Shown here piece by piece: positions 1-12,229 of a stretch of DNA of 64,000 nucleotides; the stretch's first letter is position 1; the number at the start of each line of letters is the position of its first letter. A model generated the notes under the pieces. It was not told the DNA's origin and ran no database searches. It worked only from the letters and a program-made list of their open reading frames with translations. The position numbers and the translations under genes are program-made. Source of the stretch: Tolypeutes matacus (Eukaryota > Chordata > Mammalia > Cingulata > Chlamyphoridae); NCBI GenBank assembly GCA_026826555.1, contig JAKSZT010053887.1, forward strand, positions 61,248,851 to 61,312,850, given 5' to 3'.

Positions 1-270
1 TTTCTCATATTTTCCATTTTCCTTGTTTCTCTTACAACTCTGCATTTGTTTCCCTGTTCTCCCCTCCTTTCACTTTTTTTTCCTACTTGTCCTTTTCTTT
101 TGCATTTTTGAACCCCCAACCCATGCTTCCTTTTTCTACTTTTTTTTCTTTTTGATTTTGCTTTGTTTTTCTTTCTCCACTTATGCTCTTTTCCCCCTCT
201 TTTATCCCACATTTTCTACCCTGACCTTCTCCTTCCATTTCTTGTTCCTTTACTCTTGGTTGATATTCCC
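1..270. repeat. Pyrimidine-rich low-complexity tract
   Basis: The stretch is dominated by T and C runs on the plus strand. It yields a 97-residue reading frame made almost only of Phe, Leu, Ser and Pro, as expected from composition alone. I see no coding signal. Confidence 0.7.
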
Positions 271-1020
271 TGCAAAGAGCTGCCTGGGTCCCTTGACCTC
301 ACAAGAAGCTCTCTGATGAAACACTTAAGAAAAACAAGGTATTATGTATTATCCTACACATTCTGCAATCGCCCTAGCAATTTAGTAACTACAGTCCAAT
401 TTAAACCAGGCCTCAAGGCAACAAAAATTGCACCAAATGCCAACTAATTTACCAAACTTATAGAAGGAATATTTGGGAGTCTATTCCCTTCAACCCATCT
501 GATTCATATTATTGACTCATTTAGAAAACAGAAAGTGAACAGAGACAAGTTTTTAAGGAGTTTGGTTTCATGCAAATGACTTGCAATTGCAGCCCATTAT
601 TTTTATACCACGACTTCATTAGTCATATCCCTGTCAGACCTGTGACCAGTGTCAAATGTTTTCAAAAAGCACACCAGGACAGGCATGGAACTCATCAGCT
701 GGGGTCAAAGGCCGCTCTCATTAAGGAGTCAAAATGAAAACTTTCAGTGTCTCTAACACATCGCATAGCTCGTTCTCGTGATCCCACCCCCACTCCTGAA
801 ATCCAGGGCTGGCTAAGCACCTCCAGCTCCCCAGACATTCAAATAAGATCAAGATGACAGGGAAGGAAAATGAATAGGGTTCTTACCCGGCTGGACTTCA
901 TAATCTGGTACTGATTGAAACAACCAGAAAGCTGTTTGCCAGGTCTTATAGCACCATTTCCTGAGGTTAAACATAACATCTCAAAATGAAGCAATTAGGG
1001 ATTTTTCTAAAACAGGAGTC
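271..1020. other. Unique sequence; candidate conserved non-coding element at about 540-760
   Basis: No repeat or coding similarity is recognised. The 540-760 part holds an exact octamer ATGCAAAT at 570-577, the palindrome GCAATTGC at 583-590, an E-box CAGCTG at 696-701 and a nuclear-receptor-like GGTCAAAGG just after it. This density of motifs in repeat-free DNA is why I flag it. Conservation itself cannot be seen from one sequence. Confidence 0.3.
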
Positions 1021-1024
1021 TTCA

Positions 1025-1090
1025 GTGTTTAAAAAAAAAGAAAGAAGAAAAGGAGAAGAAAGAAAAGAACGAAAAGAAGAAAGAAAGATG
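1025..1090. repeat. Purine-rich (GAAA)n-like tract
   Basis: This is an imperfect A/G-only tract of GAAA, GAAG and GGAG units. It is low-complexity DNA with no other visible content. Confidence 0.8.
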
Positions 1091-4000
1091 CTTTAAGATG
1101 CTGATAGGTAGGGTTTGATGGTGGAGGCAGTTTGATGATGATGATGGTGATGATTTTTGCCACTTGGGAGGTCACCTTTTGATTGTGGAAGCAGTTATCT
1201 GTAACAGTGCTATAAAGATTGGTTTTGAGGAATGTGAGGCCTTAGAAATAGTGAGAATAAAACCATCTTTCCCAAGGCTCAAATCCACAATATGAAACTT
1301 AACTCTCAGGGCTGCTTTTCTGTTTGTTTTGTATCATTACTGCTTTTCTGAAGAACTGTCCACTAAGTGAGCAGAGCCACTGTACTATTATGCTATGTGG
1401 TATTTCCAGAGGGGTCTGGATGATGATTTTTCCCTCCAGAATCTTCTTTAGGCTATATCTTGATGTTGGCATTGGATTGGGATTCCTAGGAGACTAGAAA
1501 CATGGATTAAATCCTGTCACTACCATATTTGACTGGTTACCGTAGATTCCAGAGTCAATGTATGTAGATTCAAGAGCAGATATTTCCAGCATCACATGGA
1601 GTGAATGTCAGGGAAGTCTCTAGTTGTCCATTTTGCGAAAACCAAAAAAAAAGGCAGTTTAACAATAGGAAATGTCAAACCATGATATTGATTTCTAGAG
1701 AACACACAATCTGCTCTCAAATTTATAACCATTTGGAGCAACTTGATCAGATTCTGTGGTATTGTCTGAGACTTTTACTTTGCTTGCTTATTTACTTATT
1801 TACTAACTTGATGAATTATTCTCACTTGAAAAACAGTCTCTCTGGGCCTCCATGAACTGCCTTTTCGGGAAAATAGTTACCATGCAAAGGAGTTTTTGCC
1901 TCATATGTGTTTTCCAAAATCTTGGTTCTAAATTTTCTTGGGCCCATCTTTGATTATTTTGAAAGTAACTGGACCTGGACATTTTATTTCATGTATTTAT
2001 TTTTAAGTAGTTAATATGTGCTTTCTTGGTCAGCTAAATGAAAAAGGAGCAAGATTGTGAGTGGTCTACAAAATTCATTCCTGGAAGTTGTGATGTCACA
2101 GCAGCAATCTTAGGTTTGCAACTCAAATAAAAATACAAATACCCCAAACCAGAAGCATTGTTTTCAGCCACCACATTTTCTCTCAGGTCCATTCATCAAC
2201 TTCAGTGCCACAAAATTTAAGGAAATATTCTAACTCATTGATATAATAAAATGACAAGCTTCTTACATTAAGGATAATACCAGATAATGCTTGTAAGATG
2301 GGATTCTGATAATGGACGCCAGTTTAATAACTTCATGGGTTACTAACCATTTATAAGTTGCCCACAGTGGGCTGCTATGCTTAGTATATGACAGAAAGGA
2401 ACAATATAAATTAACAATTGGAGTATGGGGATGTTTGTGGGAGCCCATTATGCACTGAAGAAGATGAATATGAAAAATGAGATGAAACAATTGTGCTGTA
2501 TGAAGGCTCTCTCAACTCGTGATCAAATTTTGTATGGCATGTTTGTGTGTCGAGCAGAATCTTTGTTGCTCCTCTCTAGGCTGCTGTTTGCAGATCAACT
2601 AATTAGGGATTTCTTTAAACCTTACCTGTGGACAGGTGATAGACTATCATGTTGAGTCAAAAGAGATTCCTTACATTTTTTTCTGGGCCAAAGCCAGGAA
2701 GAATTCAAGGGCTTTCTCTTATGAAGGGCTACTTTGTGCTTTCTTCTCTCTTTGGGAAGTTAACAATAATGGTTTGCTCTTTGGGTTGTGGGGCTCACCC
2801 CTTTACCTGTGGCCTATCAGTTTCCCAATGGTGAAGCCTCACATCCTTGTTGTGAATCTGTGATTGATGCCCTTGGCCTAGGGCCTCCCTCTTACCCCTT
2901 CAGGAAACAGGAGGGCTAGAGAGATAGCGTTCAAGTTTTCTTTCACAGTCCCTGTTTCCTAACTCTAATCACCTTCTGCTGTGGGAAAGAGATGAGATGA
3001 GGCCTAAAAAACAGATCATTGTCCGCCTCCTAGATTAATGCAGAGAAAGCGGTATTGTCTGCTGAATGGATAAATCTTCCTGCTGTCACTCAAAACCTAA
3101 ATTCAACGCTACTTCATTTCTAAGAGGCTTATCTTCCTTGAATAGACCCTTGCAGCTCAAGTAAGAGGCGATGTAATGAAGCGTGTTTTTTTCTTAAGTG
3201 AGAAACCTGCTGTAAAGAAGGGGGGAAGACTGGGCAGCTGTTCTAAAGGGGCTCTGCAGACTCTCGAAAGACTTGTCATTTATCTGGTCTTGCATGACAT
3301 CAAATGATGGAAGATCAAGTTCAAAATCTGCCAGAACAGCTCAAAAGGGCTTCTTCATCTGTTAATTAAATAATGGTTATTAACATACAATATTGTGCAG
3401 CTGGGATTCACATCAAACATATAGGAAAAATACTGTTGTCGCTTTCAACGCTTCCCCCTTGGTCTGTGTTTATTAGGAGAAAAATATCTTGGAAAATGGC
3501 AATGGTTTTACCCGAATTTGAAAGTTAATATTGATGCCATAATATGGGGTTAAATGAAAGTGCAACTAGACAAGTGGGTATTAGGCATATGGATAAATTC
3601 AAAGTGATGTGTTGAGATCATTGAAGAATATACCCTTTTGTGTATGCTTGTAATTAATTCAGCAGTCTCCACAATGTGGATTTGCTGACTTCTGGAAAAT
3701 CAAATACATGCAACATGCACACATACAAATACTATAAGTAATTGTTTATTTCCTTTGGTCCAGTTTGGGCTACTGTATTACGCTGAGGTTTAATTTGAAC
3801 TTTGGAAGAGATGTCAAGATTTTCATCACTGCAATAAATTTTACTGGATAAGGATAATTTTAGCAACGTTTCATCACTACCCACTTGAGTTTGTATGTAC
3901 AAGTTACAAAATTACATTTAAATATGTCTTCCTTTATTAGTATGTGTGTAATTAAAAGGTAGTATTTTCAAACTTAGAGGTACAGAAAGCATGCAATATC

Positions 4001-4119
4001 CCTCATGGAAAAAAAAAAGTGGTTTGGAAAGGTGTCAAAGCCTAAACATATTTGTGCGCTCTATACTGATTTCCTTAAGAATAATATTGTAAGTTGTATC
4101 ACTGAAGAAGTCCTGATGG
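1091..4119. other. Unrecognised unique sequence
   Basis: About 3 kb without a repeat family or coding similarity that I recognise. It contains a short GATGAT run near 1,133-1,150. Small reading frames near 1,601-1,855 and 2,425-2,863 show no recognisable protein. The part around 2,990-3,400 is repeat-free with some CpG and could be conserved, but this is a weak impression. Confidence 0.4.
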
Positions 4120-4244
4120 TTTGTTTTTTTTTTAGTTGTTTTTTTTTGTTTGTTTGCTAGTTTTCTTGTTTTTAGGAGGTACTGGGAATCAAGGATTTCC
4201 TATGTGAGCAGCATGCACTCAACTGCTTGAGCCACATCCGTTCC
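4120..4244 (-). mobile_element. Old tRNA-derived xenarthran SINE (DAS-like)
   Basis: Read on the minus strand, it begins GGGGAACGGATGTGGCTCAAG, an A-box-like start. It continues with a decayed B-box region and a tail that appears as T-runs on the plus strand. CCTGATGG at 4,112-4,119 and 4,245-4,252 looks like its target-site duplication. It is more diverged than the young copies elsewhere in the window. Confidence 0.75.
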
Positions 4245-4252
4245 CCTGATGG

Positions 4253-5240
4253 ATTTTAATTCCCACTGGGTAAATGAGCCTAAGGGAAATATTTATAGTA
4301 AAATAATTTAAAAAACTTGTATTTTGTGATTTTTGAATCCACATTACAACACACTTTTAAGTGGTCTAAACAATGATTTTATACTTGTTATTGGACAAAC
4401 CTTATAATTTAGACTGTTATTAATTTATAGAAGTTATTTGTCTAGTACTTGATATTTGTGACAATAAAAGCAAGATTAGAAAACAACAATCTCCTTTTTT
4501 ATACCAAGCATCAGCTCTGATTGTTTTCCCACATGCTGTAACTTTCATTACCAATTCTAATTTGGCTAAGGAAAGCATGCCCATTTGATGTTGATGTTGG
4601 CTGGTAATCCAAAAACCTTAATTTAGTCATTAGCATTGACTTTCTCCCTAACTAAAACTAGAGTAGTGAACAAAATGTCCTATTAACTAATTTTAATTTT
4701 ACCTCCCCCTGTCCCTTCTAGGTCTTCTCTGGAAAAAAAATAAGCAGAGAAATTTCCAGAACATGTGCAATGGGATGGGGAGGAAGTGGGAAGTCCATGG
4801 ATAATATACAAATTATTCTGCATATTGTTGAGAGTTGCATGATTTCAAAGATGCTGACTCCATAAAGTTGAACCCTCAGTTGGATTCTTTGAGCATTGAA
4901 GCACTGTCTGATCACTCACTCACTCATTCATGCATGCATTCATTCATTCAAAGGGCCTAACATTGTGGGCCTGGTCTTTTGTGAACCCTCAAACCATCTG
5001 TCAGATGTTCAGTGAAGGTGACCCATGGAAACGCCAACTTTGTGGAGTCTTAGCCAGTTGTCTTGTAGCTTCACATATGTTCATGAGGAGTTGAAGGGAA
5101 GAGAGTTGGGTGGTTAGCATAAACCCATTTTTACTAACAGAAAAGCAACTAACTGGTAGCACATGGTTTACTGATGAAGCATCAGTAACATTGTCTTTTT
5201 ACCCACAGAACAGCATCTTTTCTCCTTCTCAGTGCCAGGA
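4253..5240. other. Unrecognised unique sequence
   Basis: No recognised repeat or gene. A short (CATT)n-like run of CACT/CATT units lies at about 4,914-4,950. Confidence 0.4.
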
Positions 5241-5244
5241 GCCT

Positions 5245-5480
5245 GAGGAGATAACTTTTTGAGCACTCACTATATGTTGGGCACCATGCTAAACTTTCTC
5301 TCTCTATTAACTTATTTCATCCTCAGAATAATTCTGTGAAATAAGTTACTATTATTTTTCTGGTATCTTTTTAACAGTTGAGGAAACTGAGGCCCAGAGA
5401 TGTTAATTAACTTACTTAGAGTCACACAGCTAACAAATGTTGGGGCCAGGATTCAAACCCAGAAATTCTGGCTACAGAGT
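5245..5480 (-). mobile_element. MIR SINE, antisense
   Basis: The plus strand shows the reverse MIR signature in order: GAGCACTCACTATATGTTGG, then GAGGAAACTGAGGCCCAGAG, then GTCACACAGCTAACAAATG, then AGGATTCAAACCC (tRNA-related end). The copy is nearly full length and aged. Confidence 0.9.
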
Positions 5481-6439
5481 TCATGCTCTTAACCCTACCC
5501 TATAATAAACCATGGCTAAAGAAGCTTTGGTACTTGAGGAAGTTGAGGTGCTTAGCATGTACTTCTACCTAGGTTAATGCTGTGGCTATACAATGCTCAG
5601 ATTGGTTCTTTGATAGAATACTAACTCCAAATCTCCAAGCTTGTGGATGGCATTTATCACTCTTCAACTGTGCATGTGTATGTTTTAGATGCAACTCTAG
5701 GAAAACTGACACAGTGGAATTTTGAGCGTGGACCTTGGGTGAATCACTTAACCTTTCCTCTGGGTTTCAGAAACTTCATACCCAACTGTTATACAGAGAT
5801 GTACATTTTAAATGCCTACCATATTGGTTGATACAGAGTAAATCCCATTATGACTGGAAGTGATGCAGAGTACTGAGGTTTAATCAAATAAATTATAAGA
5901 TAATTAATGCCTTGCCATTAGAGGATTCATTGTTTGTTGTTCAGCATCATAAAATTGAGGAGAGCCACATTTAATCGTAAGGTCCATATAACCTCCCTTA
6001 CTCTTGTGAGTGAAAATTCCAATATCTTTTTTAATATGCCACACTGTACCAAGGCTTCTCTGGGACCCGTGGTGCATTCCATCTTGAACTGTGAATTGCA
6101 AAGATTTTTTATTGTCCTTTATCACAAACACAGCATCCTCTTATTGTGGTTTTTGATGCGTTAAATATGTTTTTATGGTTCCCTGTGTCTATTGGGCCTA
6201 GCATACTGTTGGTACTTAATAAACGTTAAATAATAGTAATATATGTGCATATGAGATTTGTGGAAAGAAATGACATACTGTTTTAGGGATCTGAGATTGT
6301 TCTTCTGGTGCCCGGGGAAAACATACAGATGAGCACATTACTGGGACTAGATTAGAAGGAGCTATCCATAGCAATGTCATCTGCCTAAAATATGATGTGG
6401 CTCTGTCAGCACAAATCACAAATCTTGTCTCCTATCTTA
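5481..6439. other. Mostly unrecognised; short L2/MIR 3' end near 6,190-6,235
   Basis: The only recognisable piece is GCCTAGCATACTGTTGGTAC followed by TTAATAAACG near 6,195-6,230. It resembles the L2 or MIR 3' end. The rest is unrecognised. Confidence 0.35.
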
Positions 6440-7070
6440 TATCACTGTAGAACTCTAATGTGGAAAGTTGAATTCCTGGATTAATGAAAATGGGTATGTA
6501 GGCACGTTCAAATTTTGCAAATTAGCAAATGACTCTGTCTTTTCCTTCATATCAGTTACTTCATACCGTTTACCGGGAAATGCTAGGCTGAGCTTCGGAT
6601 TGTTTCTTTTGAAGTCGTTTGAGACCCTATCTAAGGAGGGTTTGCAGTATTTGGCTTTATTCCCCGGGATGAAGAGGAGGGGCTCCAGAGTCTGTCTTTT
6701 CAGGGACATTTCCCTTCCCCGACATCTTTGTCAGTAAGGAGACACCTGCATCCGTGCAATTCCACCGAGCTGAACTACACTCCACTTCACCAGATCCCTT
6801 CCTTTTCCAGCTGGATGCAGCCCAGAATATCTGCTCTCCATGTTGTGCCAAAAGCTTTCCAAGTCCAGTGTGGAGGTGTTTGTGTAAGATAAAAACGGGA
6901 CAATGTGGCATCCCCAGATGGCTCATCTGTTTACATGTGTCATTTGGCTCTGTCCTGATTAGCTCATTAGTAAAGAAGGCAGGAAGAAGTGCAATCAAGA
7001 TTTTATGATTCATCGGTGCTGTTCCCTTCTTAGGAGACAATGTTGGTGTTCTCTGCCAGTCCTCCAAGAA
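6440..7070. other. Repeat-free block, candidate conserved non-coding element
   Basis: No repeat similarity is seen. The block holds several CpGs and homeodomain-type ATTA/TAAT sites (for example GATTAGCTCATTAG near 6,958). A 136-residue minus-strand frame at 6,657-7,067 has no recognisable domain, and overlapping plus frames exist, so I do not call it coding. Regulatory function is an inference. Confidence 0.25.
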
Positions 7071-9580
7071 TCTGTTTTTTTCTTTTCTTTTTTCACTCCC
7101 TTATGAAGAATTGGAAAGAAAATTATATATGTTTATATAATACCTTCCCTGGTGAAAGACAGACTGGTTAGATTTTGAAAGGAAGTTATTGCTTTTAGTT
7201 GTTCTTTTTAAAAATTGTGTTTTTTGTTTTGTTTTGTTTTTTGCTTCCAAAAAACATATTTTGATGGAACCAATATTAGGGTGAAGCTTTCTTATGGGCT
7301 GTGAAAATGAGGGTCTTTTTAGTGCTTTTTATGCTCAGAGGTTCTTTTTGAGAGGCTTTTGTGAGGACATAAATTACTGATAGCAACAGGTATATTTTTC
7401 CCTCAGTACAAAGGCCAAGTGTAAGTTTTTCATAAGTTAAAAAAGGTCTGTTCTTTTCTTTTTTACCTTGATTTTTTAGCGATATTCTGCATTGCCTCTG
7501 CTTTGATTGTATTATTCCCTGACCCATCCAATTACCATTTCTATCAGTGCTTCGGAAAGATTATGCTTTTTGGGTGTTCTGTAGATGTCTTTCCAGTGGC
7601 TTCACTTGATGAATGTGACAAGTTTTGTGTTTTCTCCCTCCCCTCATTGAGTTGAAAAGTTTTTTTGATAAATACAGGCCAATAAGTGCCCAAAGGCAGT
7701 GCTTCAATGGCTGCTAAATCTTTCAAGGTTAGGACTTAACCCCGTTCTCCCTAATTCAACCCTAACCTTCAGTCTGAAGCCAATCAAGAATATCAGATGA
7801 TACTTAAACAATGAAGGATTTCTGATATTCAGGTACTGCCTCTGTTCAATAGGATTGCAAATTCTTTGTGTGAAGAAAGTCGGTTTTGCTCTAAAGTACT
7901 GTCACAAAAAGTGAAATTACCATTTGCTTGGAATGATGCCATTCATCATTGTCAGAATACTAAGCATTGTAAGTAGCTAGGCCTCTCCAAATTAATGCCT
8001 TGTTTTGCATCGGCTAAATTTCCCAAATCCTCCAGGATGGGTCATACAAAACTCATCTCACCGTTTTAATTTATCAATCCAATATGAGTTCCGTGAAAGG
8101 GAGCTTCATTCAGTCTTAGCCCTTTTATTTACAGTCTAATTCGGAAAGAAAAGGAAATAAGATATGAAAATAAGTTGGAAAATAAGATAAATCTCTCAGT
8201 GAAATCACCAGATCGACTCAGTCCTGTAGCAAAACCTCCATAATTCATTTGTAGGTCAGCTCAAGGGATTAGCCATGACGTATTTGGAAATTCATTTATT
8301 TTTATTTTATTTTGCTGTTTCTTATGCATAAGGGTAATGCTGTCCCCAAGGCTTTTCAGGTAGCCCTCAAATCTTGACAACATTTGCTGTCTCTGAGGCC
8401 TAAGCCAAAATTAATTTTCAAATAAACAGCATAAAAATGTATGGAGTTGTATAAATTTGAATATAAAATGCATTTGTTTTGTTTGCTTACATACATACAT
8501 ACTGTCTGTTCAGCCCAAAACCATAATATGACATTGAAATTAATGACCATACACACATCATGAAAGTCAAAAAAGTTTTTCTGTGAGTTAAAAAAAAAAC
8601 AAAAACATAACATGCATCATTTTATTTCATTTCCATCTTAGTACAGTCTTGAAACATCTTCATAGGATGTTTTTAATTGTTAATTTTTCCTAGCAGGAAA
8701 TAAAAAAACCTGCTACAGGAAAAACTTGTAGCTGGAAGCCTGGATGGCTTTTATTAGTTCTAAAGATTCTGTTGTCTTGGGAGATGCAAAGGTACCTTAT
8801 TCTTGAAAGTTTAAAAAAAAAAAAAAAAAAAGTAAACCAAATTATGCTGCTTGACTACTTTGTTCTTTTAAAAGGCAAATAAAAGCAACCTAGAATTAAG
8901 ATGAGACGATATCTGCTAAGGGTTATGCTAGAGGGTTCTTTTCCGTGGCTATAAGGACAAGAAATTCAAAGAATATAAGAAAGGATTCTGTAGTTACATA
9001 CAGATAGTCCAGGAGGCAGGCGGGTTAGGCTCGTGGTCCCAGATACTCCTCCAGTCAGATAACTATGTAGATTCCTCACGTGATGACCAGCCCACGGGGA
9101 GCCTTAAATATCGTGAATGTCATAATCTCTCCCTCTCCAAGACTCAGGTCCTCAAAATAGTTTTTAGTATACTTCCACCAGGGGGCTTTGTGTACATTTG
9201 CAGTTATTTTTGTTGTTTGTTTATACATTTTTAAAAATATTAAGAAATGAACTTCTGCACGACAAGGCATAGAAGTTCCATTCCTCAGCCTTTTGAAATC
9301 TTTATTGTACAGGAAACAAAACCAGCTCTCCTGCCTGCCCCGCAGCCTCTGATCTGGAAGAGGTCTGTGAAAGCAGAGGGCGAAGGGGAGAAGGCCTGGG
9401 AGCAGGGGTGTGGGCCTTTCAGCTCCATTTCAGCTTGTGGCATGAAAGCTTCAGCATTGTCCAGTTTTGATTGCCCACCTGAAAATGGCTGTACATGCAG
9501 TTGCTTTTTTTCATTATTATTTTTTATTTTTAAAATTTAAACCATGTTCTAGTTGTCTCCTGTGATGTTATCTGAAGGGT
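7071..9580. other. Unrecognised sequence with A/T-rich runs
   Basis: No gene or clear repeat is recognised. T-rich tracts occur at about 7,074-7,095 and 7,205-7,245, and a poly-A run at 8,812-8,831. The 8,000-8,290 and 8,380-8,610 parts are repeat-free and AT-rich and may be conserved. A C-run lies just after, at about 9,589-9,600. Confidence 0.35.
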
Positions 9581-9754
9581 CCTTTTATTCCCCCCCCCCC
9601 ATATCATCAGAGCAAATCTGAATAAAGAAAATTTCCAAGCTGTGCATTGTTTAACTGTCTGAAAATGTACAAAATGAACAATTTTATGGCAAAGTATAAT
9701 TTCAGAAAATGAGACCGAATGGCCACATCTCTGCAGTTTTTCATTAGGGCATCA

Positions 9755-9900
9755 CAAAGAGAGCTCTGGTCTGAGAGACTGCAGACTGGAGTTCGAGCCC
9801 CTGTTCTGCCTTTGGCTAGCTGGATTTTACTGGGAATGTGTTTTCATACTTCTGTGCCTCAATTTCTGTATGAATGGTGATTTTTAAAGGCCTTCCCATC
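9755..9900 (+). mobile_element. MIR SINE fragment
   Basis: GAGCTCTGGTCTGAGAGAC leads into a GGAGTTCGAGCCCC B-box-like piece, then TGTGCCTCAATTTCTGTATG. These follow the MIR order, with moderate decay. Confidence 0.75.
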
Positions 9901-10044
9901 TGGCATGCTACGAGGGTTGGGCTGCTTTATTCCTTACTTTCTGCTATTGAGAGTAGTATTACCAAGTGTATTAGTGGCTAAAATAAGAAAATGGGAGGAG
10001 GCTGCATATGTAGCATGACGTTTGTGAATTTTGGGTTAAGATCC

Positions 10045-10205
10045 TTTGATTTGAACCCATGTCCTGCCATATGCCAACTGCGGGAGAGGGAGTGGTGGGA
10101 AAATGGGCAGGTTGTTCTCTGAGCCTCAGTTTACTTATCTGTGAAATGAACAGTTGGATTAGAAGCCTTTCTAAAGTTCTTTCCAGTTGTAGTTTTCTAG
10201 AACTA
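10045..10205 (+). mobile_element. MIR SINE fragment
   Basis: It contains TTTGAACCCATGTCCTGCC and then GAGCCTCAGTTTACTTATCT followed by GTGAAATG, the MIR core in plus orientation. Confidence 0.8.
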
Positions 10206-10259
10206 TTTGAGTGCCAGATGGGCCCCCATAGTATATTTTGTTAGTGTTTGTGGGTTATA

Positions 10260-10780
10260 ACTCTGATAAGTGGCTCAGGCCCAATCCTGGCTGGGATTTT
10301 GACTTTCCTGGTTTTCCACTGCCAATTCACACTTCATCTTGGTGCCCAAATGAACCTGAACATTGAGGCAAAGGCACCAGGTACTAGAAGATGGGAGGCT
10401 GGCATGTGTTAATGTGAGGAAACTGAGCCAGGAGAAGCTTAGCTGATTTTAGTCCAGGCCAGGATTGTAGGACAGAGTCAGCTTCTAATATAAGTCAGAA
10501 TTAAAGTCGTTTTTCCTTACCAAGTTTCATGGAAACTTAAGAAACTCAGAGCATAGTAGTTGTACCCAAGGTACAGTGATTGGCATGATTTCATGTCTTC
10601 ATCTGCATAGGTGGGCGTGGAGAAGGGAAGGAGTGGGATTTGGAGTCTAAGTGACTTTCCCTTGGTAGCAAAAGCTGGAAAGAAGGTAGGCGGCGGCAGG
10701 GGCCTGGTGTGCGTGTGTGGGCATCTCCTGAGCAACCAGAGTGATGTGTGGGCTGTCTACATGGTAGAATGGGATCCACA
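10260..10780. other. Mostly unrecognised; possible antisense MIR remnant at 10,410-10,500
   Basis: GTGAGGAAACTGAGCCAGGAG followed by a weak tRNA-like end suggests a decayed reverse MIR. Otherwise nothing is recognised. Confidence 0.35.
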
Positions 10781-10787
10781 TTGGCTT

Positions 10788-10930
10788 CTAGGCTGTTTCA
10801 CTGACTTAGGCTTGGACAAGTCAATAAACTGCCATCCCATATTCTCAGCTGCAAAATGGGGAAATAGCAATACCATTGATGGGGGCTAGAGATTATAGGG
10901 AAAGAACCATGAATAGTGCCTATCAGCAAA
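10788..10930 (+). mobile_element. MIR SINE fragment
   Basis: GACTTAGGCTTGGACAAGTC is followed by TCTCAGCTGCAAAATGGGG and then GAATAGTGCCTATCAG. This matches the MIR core and 3' part, with decay. Confidence 0.75.
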
Positions 10931-11950
10931 TTGTGGATGGAGCTTTTGCTATTATTTTTTGAAAACCGGGCTGATCTCAGTACAAAGGGTACTCCCGAGA
11001 AAGTGTCCCCTTCAGCTCCCAGAGGGACAGGGATGTCACGCAGGACCCTGTGGTGGGGGCTGGATGGTGCTCAGGCCCAGCCCATCAGACACATGCTCAG
11101 GTACCTTTTTGCACAGCTTTAGTGTGTTAAAACCCTTTCCCAGGCTGTGGCATGCAGGCCCGGGGGTGCTGCCCCATGTTGGAGAACACAAACACCTCAT
11201 AGGTATTTCTCATAACGACTTGAGTGTACACTCTCTGCAGATTCAAACCCTCTGCCTAAAGCTAATCTATGAAAGCCACATAGAGAGTCCCTGACCCATC
11301 AGACCCATTGGAACTCTTATCCCAGTGCTCACTGAAAAATTGACAGGGTTTTGAAACAATGTTGTCAGTGGGCAGCCAGGATTCCTCAGGACCTGTGTAA
11401 TCCCAAAGGAGCTCACGGATGGCTACCAGCTCCCTCAGGAAGTGGGGTGCGGAATGAGTAGCCGTGGGCCCTGCTGAAGCTTTGGCTGTTTCCCTTAGGC
11501 AAATTTGACCCTAAATTTCACTCTGCCCATTGAAGTTTGGTCCAATTTAATCCCCTGGGGGCTGCCCTGGAGAGTGGTTTGCAGGGTGCTGCTGGCTGGC
11601 CAGCTCCCTGGGGTGGGGAGGTGTCTGTCCATGGCTCCTTCCTAGGTATTGGCAAGTTGATGTCTACTTTGGGAGAACAAAACCCGTGGGAAATGGGGTC
11701 AAAGCTGGGTGGAAATAATGGGAAAGGGCAGGAAAAGGCGACAGCGGAGGGCAGTTGGGAGTGACTGATGTGATGAAATTATCAGTTCACCGTGGACTAG
11801 ACTGACTTCTCCCTGCTACCTCTCAAACTGCATGCACAGTGGCCTTCTGAGGCCAGTCTCCAAGATGCACTGAAGTGGGCAGACCTGACAGAGTTGATTC
11901 AACAAACATTTATCAAAGGTCTACCCTAACCCTGGCGTTGCCGTAGGCAC
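10931..11950. other. GC-richer unrecognised sequence
   Basis: G/C-rich compared with its surroundings. Reading frames at 10,916-11,294 and 11,537-11,764 have no recognisable protein. A short CAACAAACATTTATCAA motif near 11,900 could be an L2 end. No gene is supported. Confidence 0.35.
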
Positions 11951-11959
11951 AGAAGTTTA

Positions 11960-12170
11960 GATTTGAAGGGTAGTCCTACTCTCAAAGAGAGCTCAAACCT
12001 TGGCTTCCTTCCCCTCACTAAGTAACCTTGGGCAGCCCACGTAGCCTCGCAGACCTTCTCTTTCTTCCCCTGTCCTTTGGGAGCAATTGTATATAACTCA
12101 AGGGAGGTAGTAAAGATTGTATGAAATAAAATACTTAAAATACAAGGCACATGATGGATGCTCAGGCCAT
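11960..12170 (+). mobile_element. MIR SINE
   Basis: The order CTCAAACCTTGGCTTCCTTC, TAAGTAACCTTGGGCAGCC, AATAAAATACTTAAAATAC and GGCACATGATGGATGCTCAG follows MIR, plus orientation. Confidence 0.8.
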
Positions 12171-12229
12171 GTTCCTTTTGCCTCTCCCATTCTCCTGCGT
12201 CATTGTCTTTGAAGCTGTCTTTAATACTC

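Noticed and set aside
6657..7067. 136-residue minus frame
   Set aside because: No recognisable domain and overlapping plus frames of similar length. Coding status cannot be supported without comparative data.
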